Origin: Rhynchopus sp. YZ270_cl-10
Taxonomy: Eukaryota > Euglenozoa > Diplonemea > Diplonemida > Diplonemidae
Direction: 5' to 3'
Assembly: GCA_964035575.1 (NCBI GenBank)
Contig: OZ037895.1
Location: forward strand, 496,001 to 560,000
DNA: 64,000 nt
Part shown: one piece after another, positions 52,023 through 62,630 of the stretch
Numbering within the stretch: the stretch's first letter is position 1
Layout of the letters: each line of letters opens with the position of its first letter
Translations under genes and position numbers: made by a program
The notes under the pieces: generated by a model
Told to the model about the DNA's origin: nothing
Seen by the model: only the letters and a program-made list of their open reading frames with translations
The model's database searches: none

Positions 52023-54875
52023 TCAATTTCTTATGACAGCTTCGCCGAAGGAGAGGGGTGGGAGAAAGGCGATGTGGGAGAAGGGGGTGGCGAGGACGAA
52101 GGCACCGACGGCACGAACCTCGGTATCGTCGGGATAGTAGGTGTCGGATTGGGCTCTGATGGAGACGGAGGACACTGGGCAGTTCTGGTCTCTTGCTATC
52201 GTTGCCTTGAGGGATCCGATGGTACGGTTCACATCGAAGACCTTCCCATCCACATAGATGTACCCTTCCACTGAAATCAGCCCCTTCGTTGGCTTCTCCG
52301 GCCATTTTTCCAGTGGGTCCTTGGCAGGTGGGTAGCTCCAGTCGACGTTCCCCTTCTTCTCCTCGTGTGTCTCCTCCTGTGAAATCAGCGCCGGTATGTC
52401 TGACACGACAATAACGTTCCGCCCGTCCATGACCTGCTGTTGTGGATGGCCAAGAGACATCACCCCAGGTTGTGTCACTGCGGGGATGTAGAGGGTGGTG
52501 ATGGGCTGCTGTGGAGTGTGGGTGTGGGTGTGGTGCTGCACGGTCTGCAGAGAGCCGACAGACGAGGCGGAGACAGAGCGGATTGTTGTTTGGTGTTGGG
52601 GTTGGTGCTGATGCTGTACGTGGTGTGCGTAGCCACTCCACGGCGTCGCTGTGTGCACAAGGTAGCCCTGCGGGACGGCGACTGCCTGCTGCGGTGCAAG
52701 CTGCACCGGAACCTGCACCAAACCCTGCTGTGGCTGTGTGTACTGAGAGAACACATGCTGTGCTGGCTGTGTCTGTACCTGGGGCTGTGGCTGTGGCTGA
52801 GGTTGTGTCTGCGTCTGTGTCGCTGCCTGCCCATGCGAAGGCAGCGGCGCGTTCATATGAAACGACATACACAACGCACGCAAATCCATCGGCATTGGGA
52901 CACGTCTGTCCTCACAGATCTTCATCAACTTCTGCAGGACCGCCTTCCCATAGCTCCGCGCAGCCAGCTCTTGCGAGCCTGCACGCGCAATGTTGAGAAT
53001 CTGTTGAGAATAGATGAGAGACATACAAGGGGGGTTCTCGGTATGAGAAGGGAAGGTTTGCAAATTATTATCTGTAATGTGTAGTCGATGACGATGTGGA
53101 AAGAGGTGTATGTTCAATGGTATTTATGTGGAAAAGGTGGGAACAGGTGTTGGAGTATTGGTTGTGCATTGTCACCAAACAAACGTATGTATAAGGGGGG
53201 AGAGAGCAGCACCATACCGCATGCAGCATGCGTTCGTCAGCAAGCTCAGAGATCTTCTGCACAACGTAGTTCCCGAACTGTGGAAAAAATAATGGGGGTT
53301 GTAAATAAAAAGGTACTGAAATCACAGCCGAAGCTTTTGTCCGTGTTGCAAAGAAGAACAGCTGGTAACATGATCCTGACCGTGTTTAATCACTTTGAAC
53401 GCAACGGTGCTGAGAACGAGTCTTCCCATGCCACAATAGTAACCAAGAAATGAACACACCTGATCGGAAGACATCGCAATCAACGGGTAAACGAGCATCG
53501 ACTCCGCGGCAGAAGGGTTTGCAGGTGGCACGTCGCAAGTGCCTCCTGCAACGAGTGCGTACACAGGGGCGAGGGTGACGAAGGGACGCAGGAGCGCCAT
53601 CTTGTCTGCAGACCCAAGCACACTGAAGCACTTCTCGACAACGTTGGACGCGTACTTTTGGGTTGAGTAGCGGAAGAAGTTGCGCTTCACATTCTCTACG
53701 AGCACGGAGCTGAACCTGAATGGTTGGGTTGGGATAGAAACAGCGCATACAAACAAAGTTGGTAAACCTAAGCCTCTTGGCCACCACTTCACTGTGAATA
53801 CCCCCCGACGCGGTTTATCCGCTAACTAACGTATGAAAGATGAAATGAGGTACACTGAAAATCCCACAAACATACAAACCCCTGCATACCTGGACTCTGC
53901 CGTCGTGAGAATGTACTGTATGACGTAGTTCCCGTATTGGTCGCTGATGAGGTCCTCCACGTTGTGGAAAAGCTCCTTCATGATGAGCTCTATGTTCACT
54001 CCTGTGGTTTCGCCTCGCTTTGCGTACTCTGCGAGAATGCGTTCCACTATCCTGCATCCGTATATGTGCTTGGAGATCATGCAGAAGATGCCCTTGAGCA
54101 TGTACGTGATGACTGTGGTCGCTGCGGGCACGGACTCGATGCACTTCTGCACAACGTGGTTGCCGTGTTGGTCCTTCACGATCTTGACAATCCCCTTTGA
54201 GAGCTCTGTGATGATCGCGTGTCTGTCCTCCTCCTCAAGCACGTCGAGCGCGCACTGCAGCACCCTGCAGCCATACATATGCACAGCAAGGAAGACCGCA
54301 TCGCGGATGATCTTCACACCCAACCCCTTGCGCTGTACAGGGGTGCCGCGCTTCAGCAGCTTCTGCACTACGTAGTTCCCGAATTGATCGCTGACGATGT
54401 CGCGCGCATCGATGCGTGGGTCGGAGACGATGGCCTCGAAGATGCTCTGTCTCTCCTCATCGGTGCCGGACTCAATCTTGGACTGCAGGAACTGCGCGCC
54501 GCTCTTCTGCCTGCACAGACCTACGATGTGCACCTCCCATGACACACGGCACTGCGTGGCACGTTTTGGAGGTCTCGCAGCCACGAGACGTCCCAGCGCT
54601 GCTTGCACATTCGAGGTCTGCACCCATGCTGTGTTCGGAAGTGCGCTCAAAGGTGTTTGCGGCTCATATGTAGACAGTGGCAGCATTGTGTCAGTGGTGC
54701 TTGTGAGCGTCTGCCCCCCAGCAGCACCCCCAACCCGTGGTGGGACCGGCATCGGAGCGTGGCTGAACCCTTCTGCACTGCTCCCAGAATTGCCCAAACT
54801 CCCGGTATCACACTCGTCTCCCAGAGACTCAAGCAACGACGCAGGGAGGTTGGTGCCGTGGGAGGTGCTGGGCAT
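52023..54875 (-). CDS. Pumilio/PUF RNA-binding protein, four exons
   Basis: Exons 54875-53890, 53715-53460, 53277-53218 and 53000-52023 join in frame to 759 aa; donors GTATG, GTGTG and GTATG, all AG acceptors. After about 110 residues of Ser/Pro/Gly sequence come eight PUF repeats plus a capping repeat (about 112-470). RNA-contacting triplets read from the sequence: R2 NYVVQ, R3 CRVLQ, R4 NHVVQ, R5 CRIVE, R6 NYVIQ, R7 SNVVE, R8 NYVVQ. Under the known PUF code this predicts 5'-UGU(A/G)UAU plus one base, the classic Pumilio site. The tail is Gln/Pro/His-rich, then has a possible ubiquitin-like segment at about 677-735 (VDGKVFDVNRTIGSLKATIA). PUF proteins bind 3' UTRs and repress or localise mRNA in the cytoplasm. 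The frame is open upstream of 54875 without an ATG. Confidence 0.92.
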
Positions 54876-55243
54876 TTCAGGGGGGCGGTCGTGGTGTGGG
54901 TGTGGATGTGGATGCGGATATGTGTCGCTCTGCTCCCCCCTTCCCCCACCCCCCGTGCCCCTTCCCCACAAAGGGGAAAGGGGGGACGGGGTGGTTGTGT
55001 GTGTCGGGAGGGGGTCCTATATCGGGGGGGTAAGAAAGGGTGTGAGGGGCTACAACCGCATCATCTTTGTTGGAAAAAAAGGGGGGAAACGTTCATATTT
55101 AATCCCGGATGTGGCTTCTACATCTATAGACAAACCACCCCCCAACACCGGAAGGCGACTTCCACACTTTAACGTCACCTAAAAAAAGGGGCAACTAACA
55201 GAACGACATCCTATGTCAAAGAGACATCACAAGGCAACATCAT

Positions 55244-55942
55244 TTAGGGCTTTGGGAGAGGGTTTTGCACTCGGAGAAGCTGTTGTGGGGTTGCGATGAT
55301 GTCAACGGGGAGGTCGTGTGGTGCGACCAGGTCTGCCACCTGCAACCCCGCCACAACCTGCACATCATGGCACGTAGTTGCCGAATGCGTGCCCTGCGAG
55401 ACCTTCCCCGCCCCACGCAGCATCTCCCACTCGATCTCCGCATACCCTTTCCCCTTCCCCAACCTCACCCCGTTGTCCCCAACCACCGTCACCCCGGACA
55501 CCACCAGATCCACTTCTGGGAGTTCCTCGGGTGTACACACCACACCGTACAGCTGCATGCCCTTTTTGCTCACTGCCTTATGGATTTCAAGGAAAGGCAT
55601 CTTACCTGGATCTACGTGGAGGAAGGTGACGCTTTTGTATGGATCAGAATAGTCTATCTCACCTTCAATAGGTATTGTCGATATGAGATGTTTACCAGCC
55701 TTGAGTATGAGCAGACGGAGGTGGTGCTGCGCGAGGCTTGGGTTTACCTTAATGGTGCTCGCAGATTTGAATTCGGGAGTATCACTAAGACGCATCGCAG
55801 CATCGGTACACCCAACAAAATGTGGGATCTTCCCCACACAGGACCCAGGGTAGGCACACAGAACATCCCCTCTACTCGCCTCCATGCGCCCCCATACCTC
55901 CTCCCGCAACGCCGTCTTCGCTAGGTGAAGATCGCGTTGCAT
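55244..55942 (-). CDS. MTHFSD / 5-formyltetrahydrofolate cyclo-ligase-like protein
   Basis: A 232-aa intronless protein starting ATG at 55942. It begins with the family's basic helix (KTALREEVWGRMEAS) and has IKVNPSLAQHHLRLLILKAGKHL. The C-terminal hallmark is VVSGVTVVGDNGVRLGKGKG, then YAEIEWEML, and the closing HDLPVDIIATPQQLLRV. These match methenyl-THF synthetase domain-containing (MTHFSD) proteins and, more distantly, 5-formyl-THF cyclo-ligase, which makes 5,10-methenyl-THF with ATP. The RRM found at the end of animal MTHFSD is absent. Whether it is catalytic is unclear: the Gly-Lys-Gly loop is kept, but I cannot place every catalytic residue. It follows the Pumilio gene's upstream side by about 370 nt. 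Confidence 0.85.
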   Translation of the reverse strand: MQRDLHLAKTALREEVWGRMEASRGDVLCAYPGSCVGKIPHFVGCTDAAMRLSDTPEFKSASTIKVNPSLAQHHLRLLILKAGKHLISTIPIEGEIDYSDPYKSVTFLHVDPGKMPFLEIHKAVSKKGMQLYGVVCTPEELPEVDLVVSGVTVVGDNGVRLGKGKGYAEIEWEMLRGAGKVSQGTHSATTCHDVQVVAGLQVADLVAPHDLPVDIIATPQQLLRVQNPLPKP

Positions 55943-56235
55943 CCAGGATGGAACCGCTTGGGGTGAGATCGGGGTGGATAGTATAGAAAAAGAAAATGGT
56001 TGTACTGAAAACTCTGATAAAGAGAAATGCAGCTGCTTTGTAGGGTACAGACACCATGGGGGGGAACGGTGGGGGAGGGAGAAGGGAGGAGGGAGGGGGG
56101 AGGTTGATCAAGATGGTATGGGGTGAGGGGGAGAGGAAGAGAAGGCTCGTGTTGACATAATGTGTGTGTGTCGGGTGACAAAAAAATGACCTCGCGGCTT
56201 TTTTGTAAGGGGGTAGGGGGAGAAAAAAAAGAAAG

Positions 56236-56276
56236 GTTTATAAGATGATCCTAAGCCTCTCGTGCTTAGTCACCTT
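56236..56276 (-). repeat. family A hairpin
   Basis: Identical to the reference copy over GTTTATAAGATGATCCTAAG and CCTCTCGTGCTTAGTCACCT, suggesting recent spread or strong constraint. Confidence 0.85.
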
Positions 56277-56476
56277 GAAAAAAAATGAAGAAAAAAAAAG
56301 GAAAAGGTGGCAAAGCTGAACTACAAGCCTTTGCAGTGCTAGGGTCACCTAAAGGAAGCGAAAATTTCATTGTCATTTATCTCCAACAGAATGAGAAAGT
56401 GTGAAAAAAAAGGGGTGCTAAAGTGCTCCCTTTTAAGAAAAGGTTATGAGGGACAATAAAAGACAGAAAAGTACAT

Positions 56477-56508
56477 CAGATGAACGTAAGCCTGTGCTCA
56501 GTCACCTG
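56477..56508 (-). repeat. family A hairpin with compensatory outer pair
   Basis: CAGATGA pairs with TCACCTG: the outermost A-T of the reference is C-G here on both sides. Loop shortened to CTGT. Confidence 0.75.
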
Positions 56509-56762
56509 AAAGAGAAGCGAAGAGAGAAAGAAAATGTAAGCAGAAAAGTCGTCAAAGATGCGAACACTCACCCCATGAGGACAGTTGGCTTAGAATAGGA
56601 GGGGGGGAAATAAAGGTAATGGAAGCAAGGAGAGGTGTTTTCACCTGCGCTTCACAGCGTAAAGGTGACCTCCCAGCTTGCTTGTTATGCGAATATAGAA
56701 AAGGAAGGGGGAAAAACAAGTGGATATCAAAAACATTCTGTGATGAGGCTCACCACGCTGGA

Positions 56763-57572
56763 TCAAAAGGCTGGATCAAAAGGACCATTCGGGCAAGGGT
56801 CGAAGTTGCAGTTCTTGAGGAGGTTTCTGTACTTAATGGATCCGTCAAAGCACAAAGTCGACCCGCTCACACAGCGACGGGCAGGGCACGTTGCGTGGCA
56901 GTTGTTTGTGGGGTCGGGAATCACAACCTCTGTGACATAGGGGTGGCTGTAGCAGTACAGCGTTGCAGCGTTGCACGGCGAACACACTGCCTGCATGTTG
57001 CACATCGGGTCGGGGTAGAGGACAACACCGTTCCAGCACGTCACAGGCGACTTCGTGCACCCCGTGTCGAGGAGGAGCTCCCCAAGCGCAATGTTCTTGA
57101 TCGTCCCGTCGGGTGTGTTGCCCATCGTGACACGCATACGGTACGACGAGCACGGCAGCGGGTTCTGCACAGTGAACATCGGGAGGGTGTATGTGTGGGT
57201 ATGCTTTACTGCCATCGCACGCCACGCGTCTGCCGTCATGTCGGGGCTTGTGCTCAGCAACCCCCAGTCCGAGCCACACGCACCACCAAGCCCCTCAATG
57301 ACCCACCTTCTTGGGGAACGCTCCTCCAGCAGGCCGTTCCCACTCGAGTACACCAACCCGTAGCGCAGCACTGTCGTCGCGGGGCCGTACTTCCACCCGA
57401 TGATGACCTCAGACAGACCATTTGCAGACACAAACTGCGTGTCGGGGTGGCCATCAAACGCGTTCTCGACATGGAAGTAGCGGTCCTGCCCAGCCGACCC
57501 GTGTGCACTGCCACCAAGCGCAGTCCCGCACAGTGCTGCGAGCAGCGCTGCAGATGTTGCGACACGTCCCAT
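56763..57572 (-). CDS. secreted protein with discoidin (F5/8 type C)-like domain
   Basis: A 269-aa intronless protein with ATG at 57572 and AG at 57612-57611. Residues 1-25 form a signal peptide (MGRVATSAALLAALCGTALG). About 30-165 have the look of a galactose-binding/discoidin fold: VENAFDGHPDTQF, IIGWKYGPATTVLRYGLVY, a WVIEGL strand, and SSYRMRVTMGN with IKNIALGELLL at the end. The remaining 100 residues hold about 14 Cys in pairs (CNMQAVCSPCNAATLYC), so extracellular and disulfide-bonded. No membrane helix. Such domains bind glycans or lipids; the ligand here is unknown. The frame extends 15 codons above the ATG without another ATG. Confidence 0.78.
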   Translation of the reverse strand: MGRVATSAALLAALCGTALGGSAHGSAGQDRYFHVENAFDGHPDTQFVSANGLSEVIIGWKYGPATTVLRYGLVYSSGNGLLEERSPRRWVIEGLGGACGSDWGLLSTSPDMTADAWRAMAVKHTHTYTLPMFTVQNPLPCSSYRMRVTMGNTPDGTIKNIALGELLLDTGCTKSPVTCWNGVVLYPDPMCNMQAVCSPCNAATLYCYSHPYVTEVVIPDPTNNCHATCPARRCVSGSTLCFDGSIKYRNLLKNCNFDPCPNGPFDPAF

Positions 57573-58264
57573 CGTTGTGTGTGGTGTTGAGAAACTCAAA
57601 GTGTACAAAGCTGTCAAGGTGGTGTGTGTGTGCCTTGTGGTGGGGTCTTTGGGGTTGCATCATGGAAACTAATTTCATTATTTTTTTTTATAAAAGTTGT
57701 TTTCTGACTCTTTCATACACGGCATGGAATGCCCCCCACCCGCCTCCCCCCCCTTCTACCCAAACAACCAAACGTGGAGACACGTTGAGTGAAACTCAAC
57801 TAAAAACACACACACACACTGCACTTGTAATAATATTGGACCATACGACAATCATGGCTAGATCCACAACAAATTTACCTCTGAATCGTCCAAATTTATA
57901 ACAATCCAGTACCATTACAAGCACGGTATTTGAAACGTTACGTGGATCACATAGAGTGGTACCCCACCGACATTGCTTTCTCTGCTCCCTCCTTTTTTTC
58001 TTTCCTGAAAACTTGGAGACAAAAAAAATGTCGTACAGCAACAGAATATATCCACTCTACACCCACCCTCCGCCAGCTTACTTTCATTTTGAGGTCTGCA
58101 GAGACAAGAAAGATGATCTACCCCAGCTCGTTAGTCAATGAAAACGGGGATAATTGGAACACAAGGGAGCAATACCTTGTATAAAGTAAGCGTGGGCTTT
58201 TTTCTCTTTAGAAAAAGAATAAACGAAGACATATTGATCAAAAGAAAAATAGGAAGATTTGCAA

Positions 58265-58301
58265 AAGGTGAATGTGTCTCTCGTACGACACAGACCCATC
58301 T
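58265..58301 (-). repeat. family A-like hairpin, alternative stem
   Basis: GTGTC pairs with GACAC around TCTCGTAC, within AGGTG..CCATCT: the inner stem sequence is replaced but the loop word and outer stem are kept. Confidence 0.75.
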
Positions 58302-58542
58302 AATACAAAAAGGTAGAAAGAAACACTAGGTGAGGGTGTTAAGGATAGTGCTCCCCCCCACCCCCCCTTCTTTGTGGAGAAAAAGGGGAAAATTTATATA
58401 AATATTTGTCAATGAGCATAAGCCTCATCGAGATAAAGGCCACGTTGTCGTTATTTGTGCCACAGGGAGGGAACGCTAAGGGCGGGGCTGGCTAGGCGAG
58501 ACTGAAAAACAGGAACAAAAAAAAAAAAAGCAAATTTTGAAA

Positions 58543-58574
58543 AAGATGAATGTGCCTCGCATACACATTTCACC
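58543..58574 (-). repeat. family A-like hairpin, alternative stem
   Basis: GATGAATGTG and CACATTTCACC pair over 10 bp (one G-U in minus-strand RNA) around CCTCGCATA. Confidence 0.7.
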
Positions 58575-58579
58575 AAAGT

Positions 58580-58614
58580 TGATAAGATGAACCTAAGCCA
58601 TGCTTAGTCACCTT
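58580..58614 (-). repeat. family A hairpin with minimal loop
   Basis: CTAAGC and GCTTAG are separated only by CAT; outer stem AAGATGA/TCACCTT. Confidence 0.8.
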
Positions 58615-59004
58615 TAAAAGCAAAAAAAGGCACAGAATATGCAGTAATAACACATTGACACAACACATCTTAAAATCAAGGCAAATATGACAAAAAAATG
58701 GAGGCAAGGTGAGAAACAGGGGAAGGGGAGAGAAATCGTGTTGTATTCACAATCACCTCACACAATGTAGCAACGAAACTCTACGTGGGGGCAGAAGCCC
58801 GTTGTGGTGGGGACAAAAAAAAAAAAATGCGAAAAAAGAGGAGCCACCTACAAAAGAAACAGGGCACTGTGCACAGATTAAAAAAGGAAGGTTTTTTTTT
58901 GTGGAGAAAAGCAAAAAAAAAATCAGGCCATGATGCTTGCAGTATTATGTTATTGAAGGGGGACACTTGTGCAGTGCCACCCCCCACACTACATACGTTG
59001 TTAT

Positions 59005-59075
59005 TTTTTTTTTTCTCGAAAAAAATGTTGTAGTGTAGTTGCCTTGCATTGTCATCATCGCACCTCCACTTCCCT
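59005..59075 (-). repeat. family B-like element, diverged
   Basis: T-run, then TTGTAGTGTAGTTGCC followed by TTGCATTGTCATCATCGC. Confidence 0.45.
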
Positions 59076-59387
59076 CCTCCCTCCCTCTTTTTCTATAATC
59101 TGTTTGAGTGCAACCGCCATTCAGACAAGTCTTTTCACCATACTTTGGTCCCCCCAAAACACCTACAAGCGGGATATTGCTTACTCTACTCAGCACTGTT
59201 GATTTTCGACCATCATTCCTAGAAAAAATACCCCCTATTCAAGGTTGTACCCCACGAACACCGTCCTTTCTTCAATACATTGTCTTGTCTTTATCGGTCA
59301 AAGGAAAAGAAAACTTTAAAATTGTGGATTTACGTGGCTTTGGCAATGAACGCCACGCAAAAGAATAGATGATGCCATACGCGTAAC

Positions 59388-59456
59388 AATAGTGGACCGT
59401 AATAATGTTCCACGCTCACCAAACTGGAAATGTACGTTTTTTTACGGTCCACTATT
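59388..59456. repeat. 69-bp foldback
   Basis: 15-bp arms AATAGTGGACCGTAA (59388-59402) and TTACGGTCCACTATT (59442-59456). Confidence 0.75.
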
Positions 59457-59515
59457 TGTACGTTTGCGGTATCAATGCAGAGGATATGCCCCTAACTGAC
59501 CCATGATGCCAGCCC

Positions 59516-59544
59516 CAGATTAGCCTCTCGTGGTTAGTCACCTT
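59516..59544 (-). repeat. family A hairpin, left part lost
   Basis: GATTAGCCTCTCGTGGTTAG, then TCACCTT; the outer left arm is missing. Confidence 0.6.
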
Positions 59545-59829
59545 TTAGGAGAAAAAAAACGGTGTTTACAGATGAAAGGCAGAGAGCCGTTCATGTTTCG
59601 TATAAAAACAAAGCAAAACGTCGAAAGATACTACCAGATCTTAGACATCAAACAAAAGTGAGACCACAGTGGCAACGGAGAGACAATTTCATTATCATTT
59701 TCTATTGCGTTGCATCAACAAACACCCAAGACAGTGTGTGGGTTTCTGTATGCTCACCTCATTGAGTAGCAGAAGCAACAACAACAACAACAAACACCCA
59801 AAAAAAAAAAAAAGGAAAATTTCTGTAAT

Positions 59830-59867
59830 AATCTAATCATAAACTTAATCCTCGGCTTCGTCACCTA
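59830..59867 (-). repeat. family A hairpin, diverged
   Basis: AATCATAAACTTAATCCTCG, then GCTTCGTCACCT. Confidence 0.4.
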
Positions 59868-60634
59868 ATATAAAAAAAAATCTGTAGATGAAATGACTCT
59901 GCACACAACACACATCTTCAAAACAATAATAATAGCAAAAAAGCAAAACGCATTGAGAAAGATATCTTCTTGAGAACTACTTCGTACACCACACCCCCCT
60001 TCCACGCAATGACGGCAGAGTGCCAGCAATGGGAAAATCATTCCTTTTTACTTTTCTTTTCCATCCTCAATCTTGACCAGCTTTTATGAAAAAGATTACC
60101 CCCTTTTTTTTTTCCCCCTTTTTGTTTACAATCCCTAGGGTTCGTCTCCAAAAAGGGCATTTTAAACCCAGAAAAGAGAATTTCAGTGTTTCCCACGGTG
60201 AGATTTTGGGGTGAGAAATCTCACAAAAAAAAAAAAAAAAAAAAAGTGAGGTGAGAAATCTCACCTGCAGGAAAAAAAAAAAAAAAAAAAAAATCATGGT
60301 TGAACCACGTGAATACCATGGGGAACTGGGTTGCTGACCGCACCATCCAGGCTGTACCTCAATTTTTTTTTGCCTGCGGCGCCATTTTCCCTTTTTTGCT
60401 CCGCAAAAAAGGGTTAGGTGTGTGACTATGTGCTGTAAAAAGATAGATTTTTACACTGTACCCTAATTTTTTTTCGCCTGCGGCGCCATTTGTTTGATTT
60501 TTTTTTGCTCCGCAAAAATCCCTATGTTCCCAATGTCCCTGGTCAGCAGTGCTGAGAAATTTTGGGCACAAAAACAAGCTGACCCCCCAATCTTCCAACG
60601 ACAGTGACATTTATGTCAACAATTTTTAGAAATG

Positions 60635-60835
60635 TTGCGTACCGTGGCTTCGCTTGGGTGCTATGCCTGCCATGACTGCCGTTTATTTTGTAAATGTACT
60701 GAGGTTACTGATAATTCGTGTACCACGTGTGCCTGGTGCAAATATCAATGAAGTGCCGAACTCCGAGAAATTCTCATATTCCGCCGGAGGCCCCCAACTT
60801 GAGCTAAGGTGGGGACCCGGGCGCGCGAAGCGCGC
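60635..60835 (-). repeat. element E, copy 2 (inverted)
   Basis: Reverse complement of 12.96-13.15 kb: GTTGCGTACCGTGGCTTCGC to CCCCCAACTTGAGC and a CCCGGGCGCGCG end. About 75% alike by eye. Confidence 0.75.
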
Positions 60836-60982
60836 CCGGGCTCGCCACACCTACACAAAAACCCGCAAAACCGCAAAATCTCACCTATTTTCAGAGTTAG
60901 GTGAGATGCTGGGAAACACTGGAGAATTTAAAAAAAAAAAAAAAATCCTCCTCGCTCTCTCTTCCCCTCTCCCTTTCATTTT

Positions 60983-61642
60983 TCAATATGCAAAATAAGG
61001 TTGTAGCGAACCTTGCGAGCTTCCTCTAAAATCCCTCCGTTTTGCTGGGGGAGGACGAATGTCTGGGTCGTATATTTCACATGGGTTGTGCTCTATGAAT
61101 TCTGTCTCTTCCCGCCCTCTTTTGCGTCGTTGTGATGTCAGACAGTTTGCTGTTATGTGAGGAATTCTGTGCGGCTCTGCGCTGTGTACCCCATAGAATA
61201 CTACAACGTATAACATGGGGCTTGGTGAAGGAGGGGAGATGGGCTGGTGGGAGAGAACGGCAAGCTGGGGTGGGCAGAAGGTTAATGAGATCGCCTCACA
61301 TCCTGCACGATGATGTGGAGGCAGCTCATGAGAATGCTCCGACGATATGAGCACCACCTGACGCGGCACAACCCTCATCGACAAATCCCTTCTCTGCGCC
61401 ACCCATATCAACGCCTGCACCACCCTTTCCAAACACCGCACCCTCGCTGGGGTGACCCCTTCCTCTAACGACCATGCATCCAGCTTCCGCACACATCTCC
61501 CATTCCGGTACACCCTCCACCCAGGGTTCGATCCTAAACGTTGCATGATCTCTGCCAGCTCGTTCATATCAAACAAACCGGTTTTTCCAACATCCATCCA
61601 CCCCTCTCGATAATACGTATCCATGGGGGAGTCATTCAACAT
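60983..61642 (-). CDS. unrecognised protein, with possible in-frame intron
   Basis: A 219-aa open frame from the ATG at 61642. I do not recognise the family. The N-terminal half is a plausible globular region (TGLFDMNELAEIMQRLGSNP, then RVRCLERVVQALIWVAQRRD). The C-terminal end is basic and may hold nuclear localisation signals (RRKRGREE and PPPAKRRDF). A segment 61299-61150 has a GTGAGG donor, a C/T tract and a CATAACAG acceptor and is exactly 150 nt, so the protein is 219 aa if it is kept and 169 aa if spliced. The residues it encodes are Ser/Pro/His-rich and look intron-like. No membrane segment or signal peptide. Upstream lies a C/T tract as in other genes. Confidence 0.5.
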   Translation of the reverse strand: MLNDSPMDTYYREGWMDVGKTGLFDMNELAEIMQRLGSNPGWRVYRNGRCVRKLDAWSLEEGVTPARVRCLERVVQALIWVAQRRDLSMRVVPRQVVLISSEHSHELPPHHRAGCEAISLTFCPPQLAVLSHQPISPPSPSPMLYVVVFYGVHSAEPHRIPHITANCLTSQRRKRGREETEFIEHNPCEIYDPDIRPPPAKRRDFRGSSQGSLQPYFAY

Positions 61643-61746
61643 TGTGTAGAGAGGGAGGGGAGAGAGGAGGAAAAGGGGATGGGGAAGAGGGGGGGGGTAT
61701 AGTGTATCCCCCTGTGAGGGTGATGGATTCGAAGGATAGAAGAAAA

Positions 61747-61785
61747 TTTTATAAGATGACCAAGCCTCTCGTGTTTAGTCACCTT
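61747..61785 (-). repeat. family A hairpin
   Basis: TTTTATAAGATGACCAAGCC, then TCTCGTGTTTAGTCACCT. The C-T to C-C change favours the minus strand, while the GTTTAG arm gives one pair better on the plus strand: the one mixed case. Confidence 0.7.
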
Positions 61786-62192
61786 CATCATATTCGTTAT
61801 CGCATATAGAATGGTTGGAATTCAGTTGTTGTGTAATTTTCAGGTTTTTGTGGGATCGAGCCTCACCCATATCCACAGGACACCCCGTTTTTTCGATGGC
61901 TTGTTTTTGTTTTGCTTTTTGTTGAACAAAAAATTGAGGGAGAGGGGAATGGGGTGGGAAACGTTTTTTTGGCGACGTTGTGCACTAAAAAGAAGAAGAA
62001 GAAAGAAGAACAGGAACAATAAAAGCAAAGCCTTAAGGTTTAAAGAAAGGAGTCATAATTTTTTTTTTCCAGCAAGAATAGTTCTAAAGGGAGGGTGTGG
62101 GAGGGGGTGGTGCCCGCTTCATTTTCTCACCTTTCTCTAAGAGAGAGTGAGAAAGAGAACAGATGACACATATTAAGAAGGAAAAGTTTTGA

Positions 62193-62470
62193 AAGATGAA
62201 CCTACACGACGCCTCCTGTCAGTGTGCCATGCAAAATATCATGTCACTTTTCTGACATGTGGTATGTGTTGATACGCGTCATTCTCTGTACAGAACACAC
62301 ACTTTTCCATGGTTTTGTTGTTCTAACCCCCCTAAGGCCCTCTCCTCGGGAATAGGTGAACCTCAACAAACCTTAGAAAAGTGTGCGTTCTGTACAGAGA
62401 ACGATACGTACCAACACATACCACATGTCAGAATGACATGTGGCGTCGTGTAAGCCTTGCTGTGCTTACT
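62193..62470 (-). repeat. family A hairpin interrupted by a MITE
   Basis: Left part AAGATGAACC then TA at 62203-62204; right part TA at 62451-62452 then AGCCTTGCTGTGCTTAC. With one TA the two parts rejoin as a normal family A element. Confidence 0.75.
62205..62450. mobile_element. 246-bp MITE inserted at TA
   Basis: Inverted arms begin CACGACGCC and, after a 26-nt segment present only on the left, continue CATGTCA, TGACATGTGGTATGTGTTG and TCTGTACAGA for about 70 bp. It is flanked by TA on each side within a family A copy, so a TA duplication is clear. Non-coding; fits the Tc1/mariner superfamily target habit. Confidence 0.85.
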
Positions 62471-62590
62471 GGGTATTTGAAAGAGAGAAGGGGCAAGATT
62501 TTGCACAACCTGGCAAAAACAACACAAAAATACGTTCGCGTCGTCTACAATATTCTACCTTATCAACTATCGTATAAATAAAAAGAAAAG

Positions 62591-62630
62591 GCTTGCAAGA
62601 TGAGTTAAGCCTCTCGTGCATAGTCACCTT
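62591..62630 (-). repeat. family A hairpin
   Basis: GCTTGCAAGATGAGTTAAGC, then CTCTCGTGCATAGTCACC. Confidence 0.7.

Larger units (their letters stand above)
55943..56762. other. intergenic DNA with three family A hairpins
   Basis: Besides the copies listed at 56.24 and 56.48 kb, a diverged third (56311-56350, AAGCTGAACTACAAGCC then GTGCTAGGGTCACCT) lies between them. No gene. Confidence 0.65.
57613..60982. other. intergenic DNA, 3.4 kb, repeats only
   Basis: Contains several family A relatives, one family B-like element near 59.03 kb, a foldback, an inverted element E and poly-A/T runs. Near 60.36-60.51 kb GCCTGCGGCGCCATTT is followed by TTTTGCTCCGCAAAAA twice. No supported gene. Confidence 0.6.
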
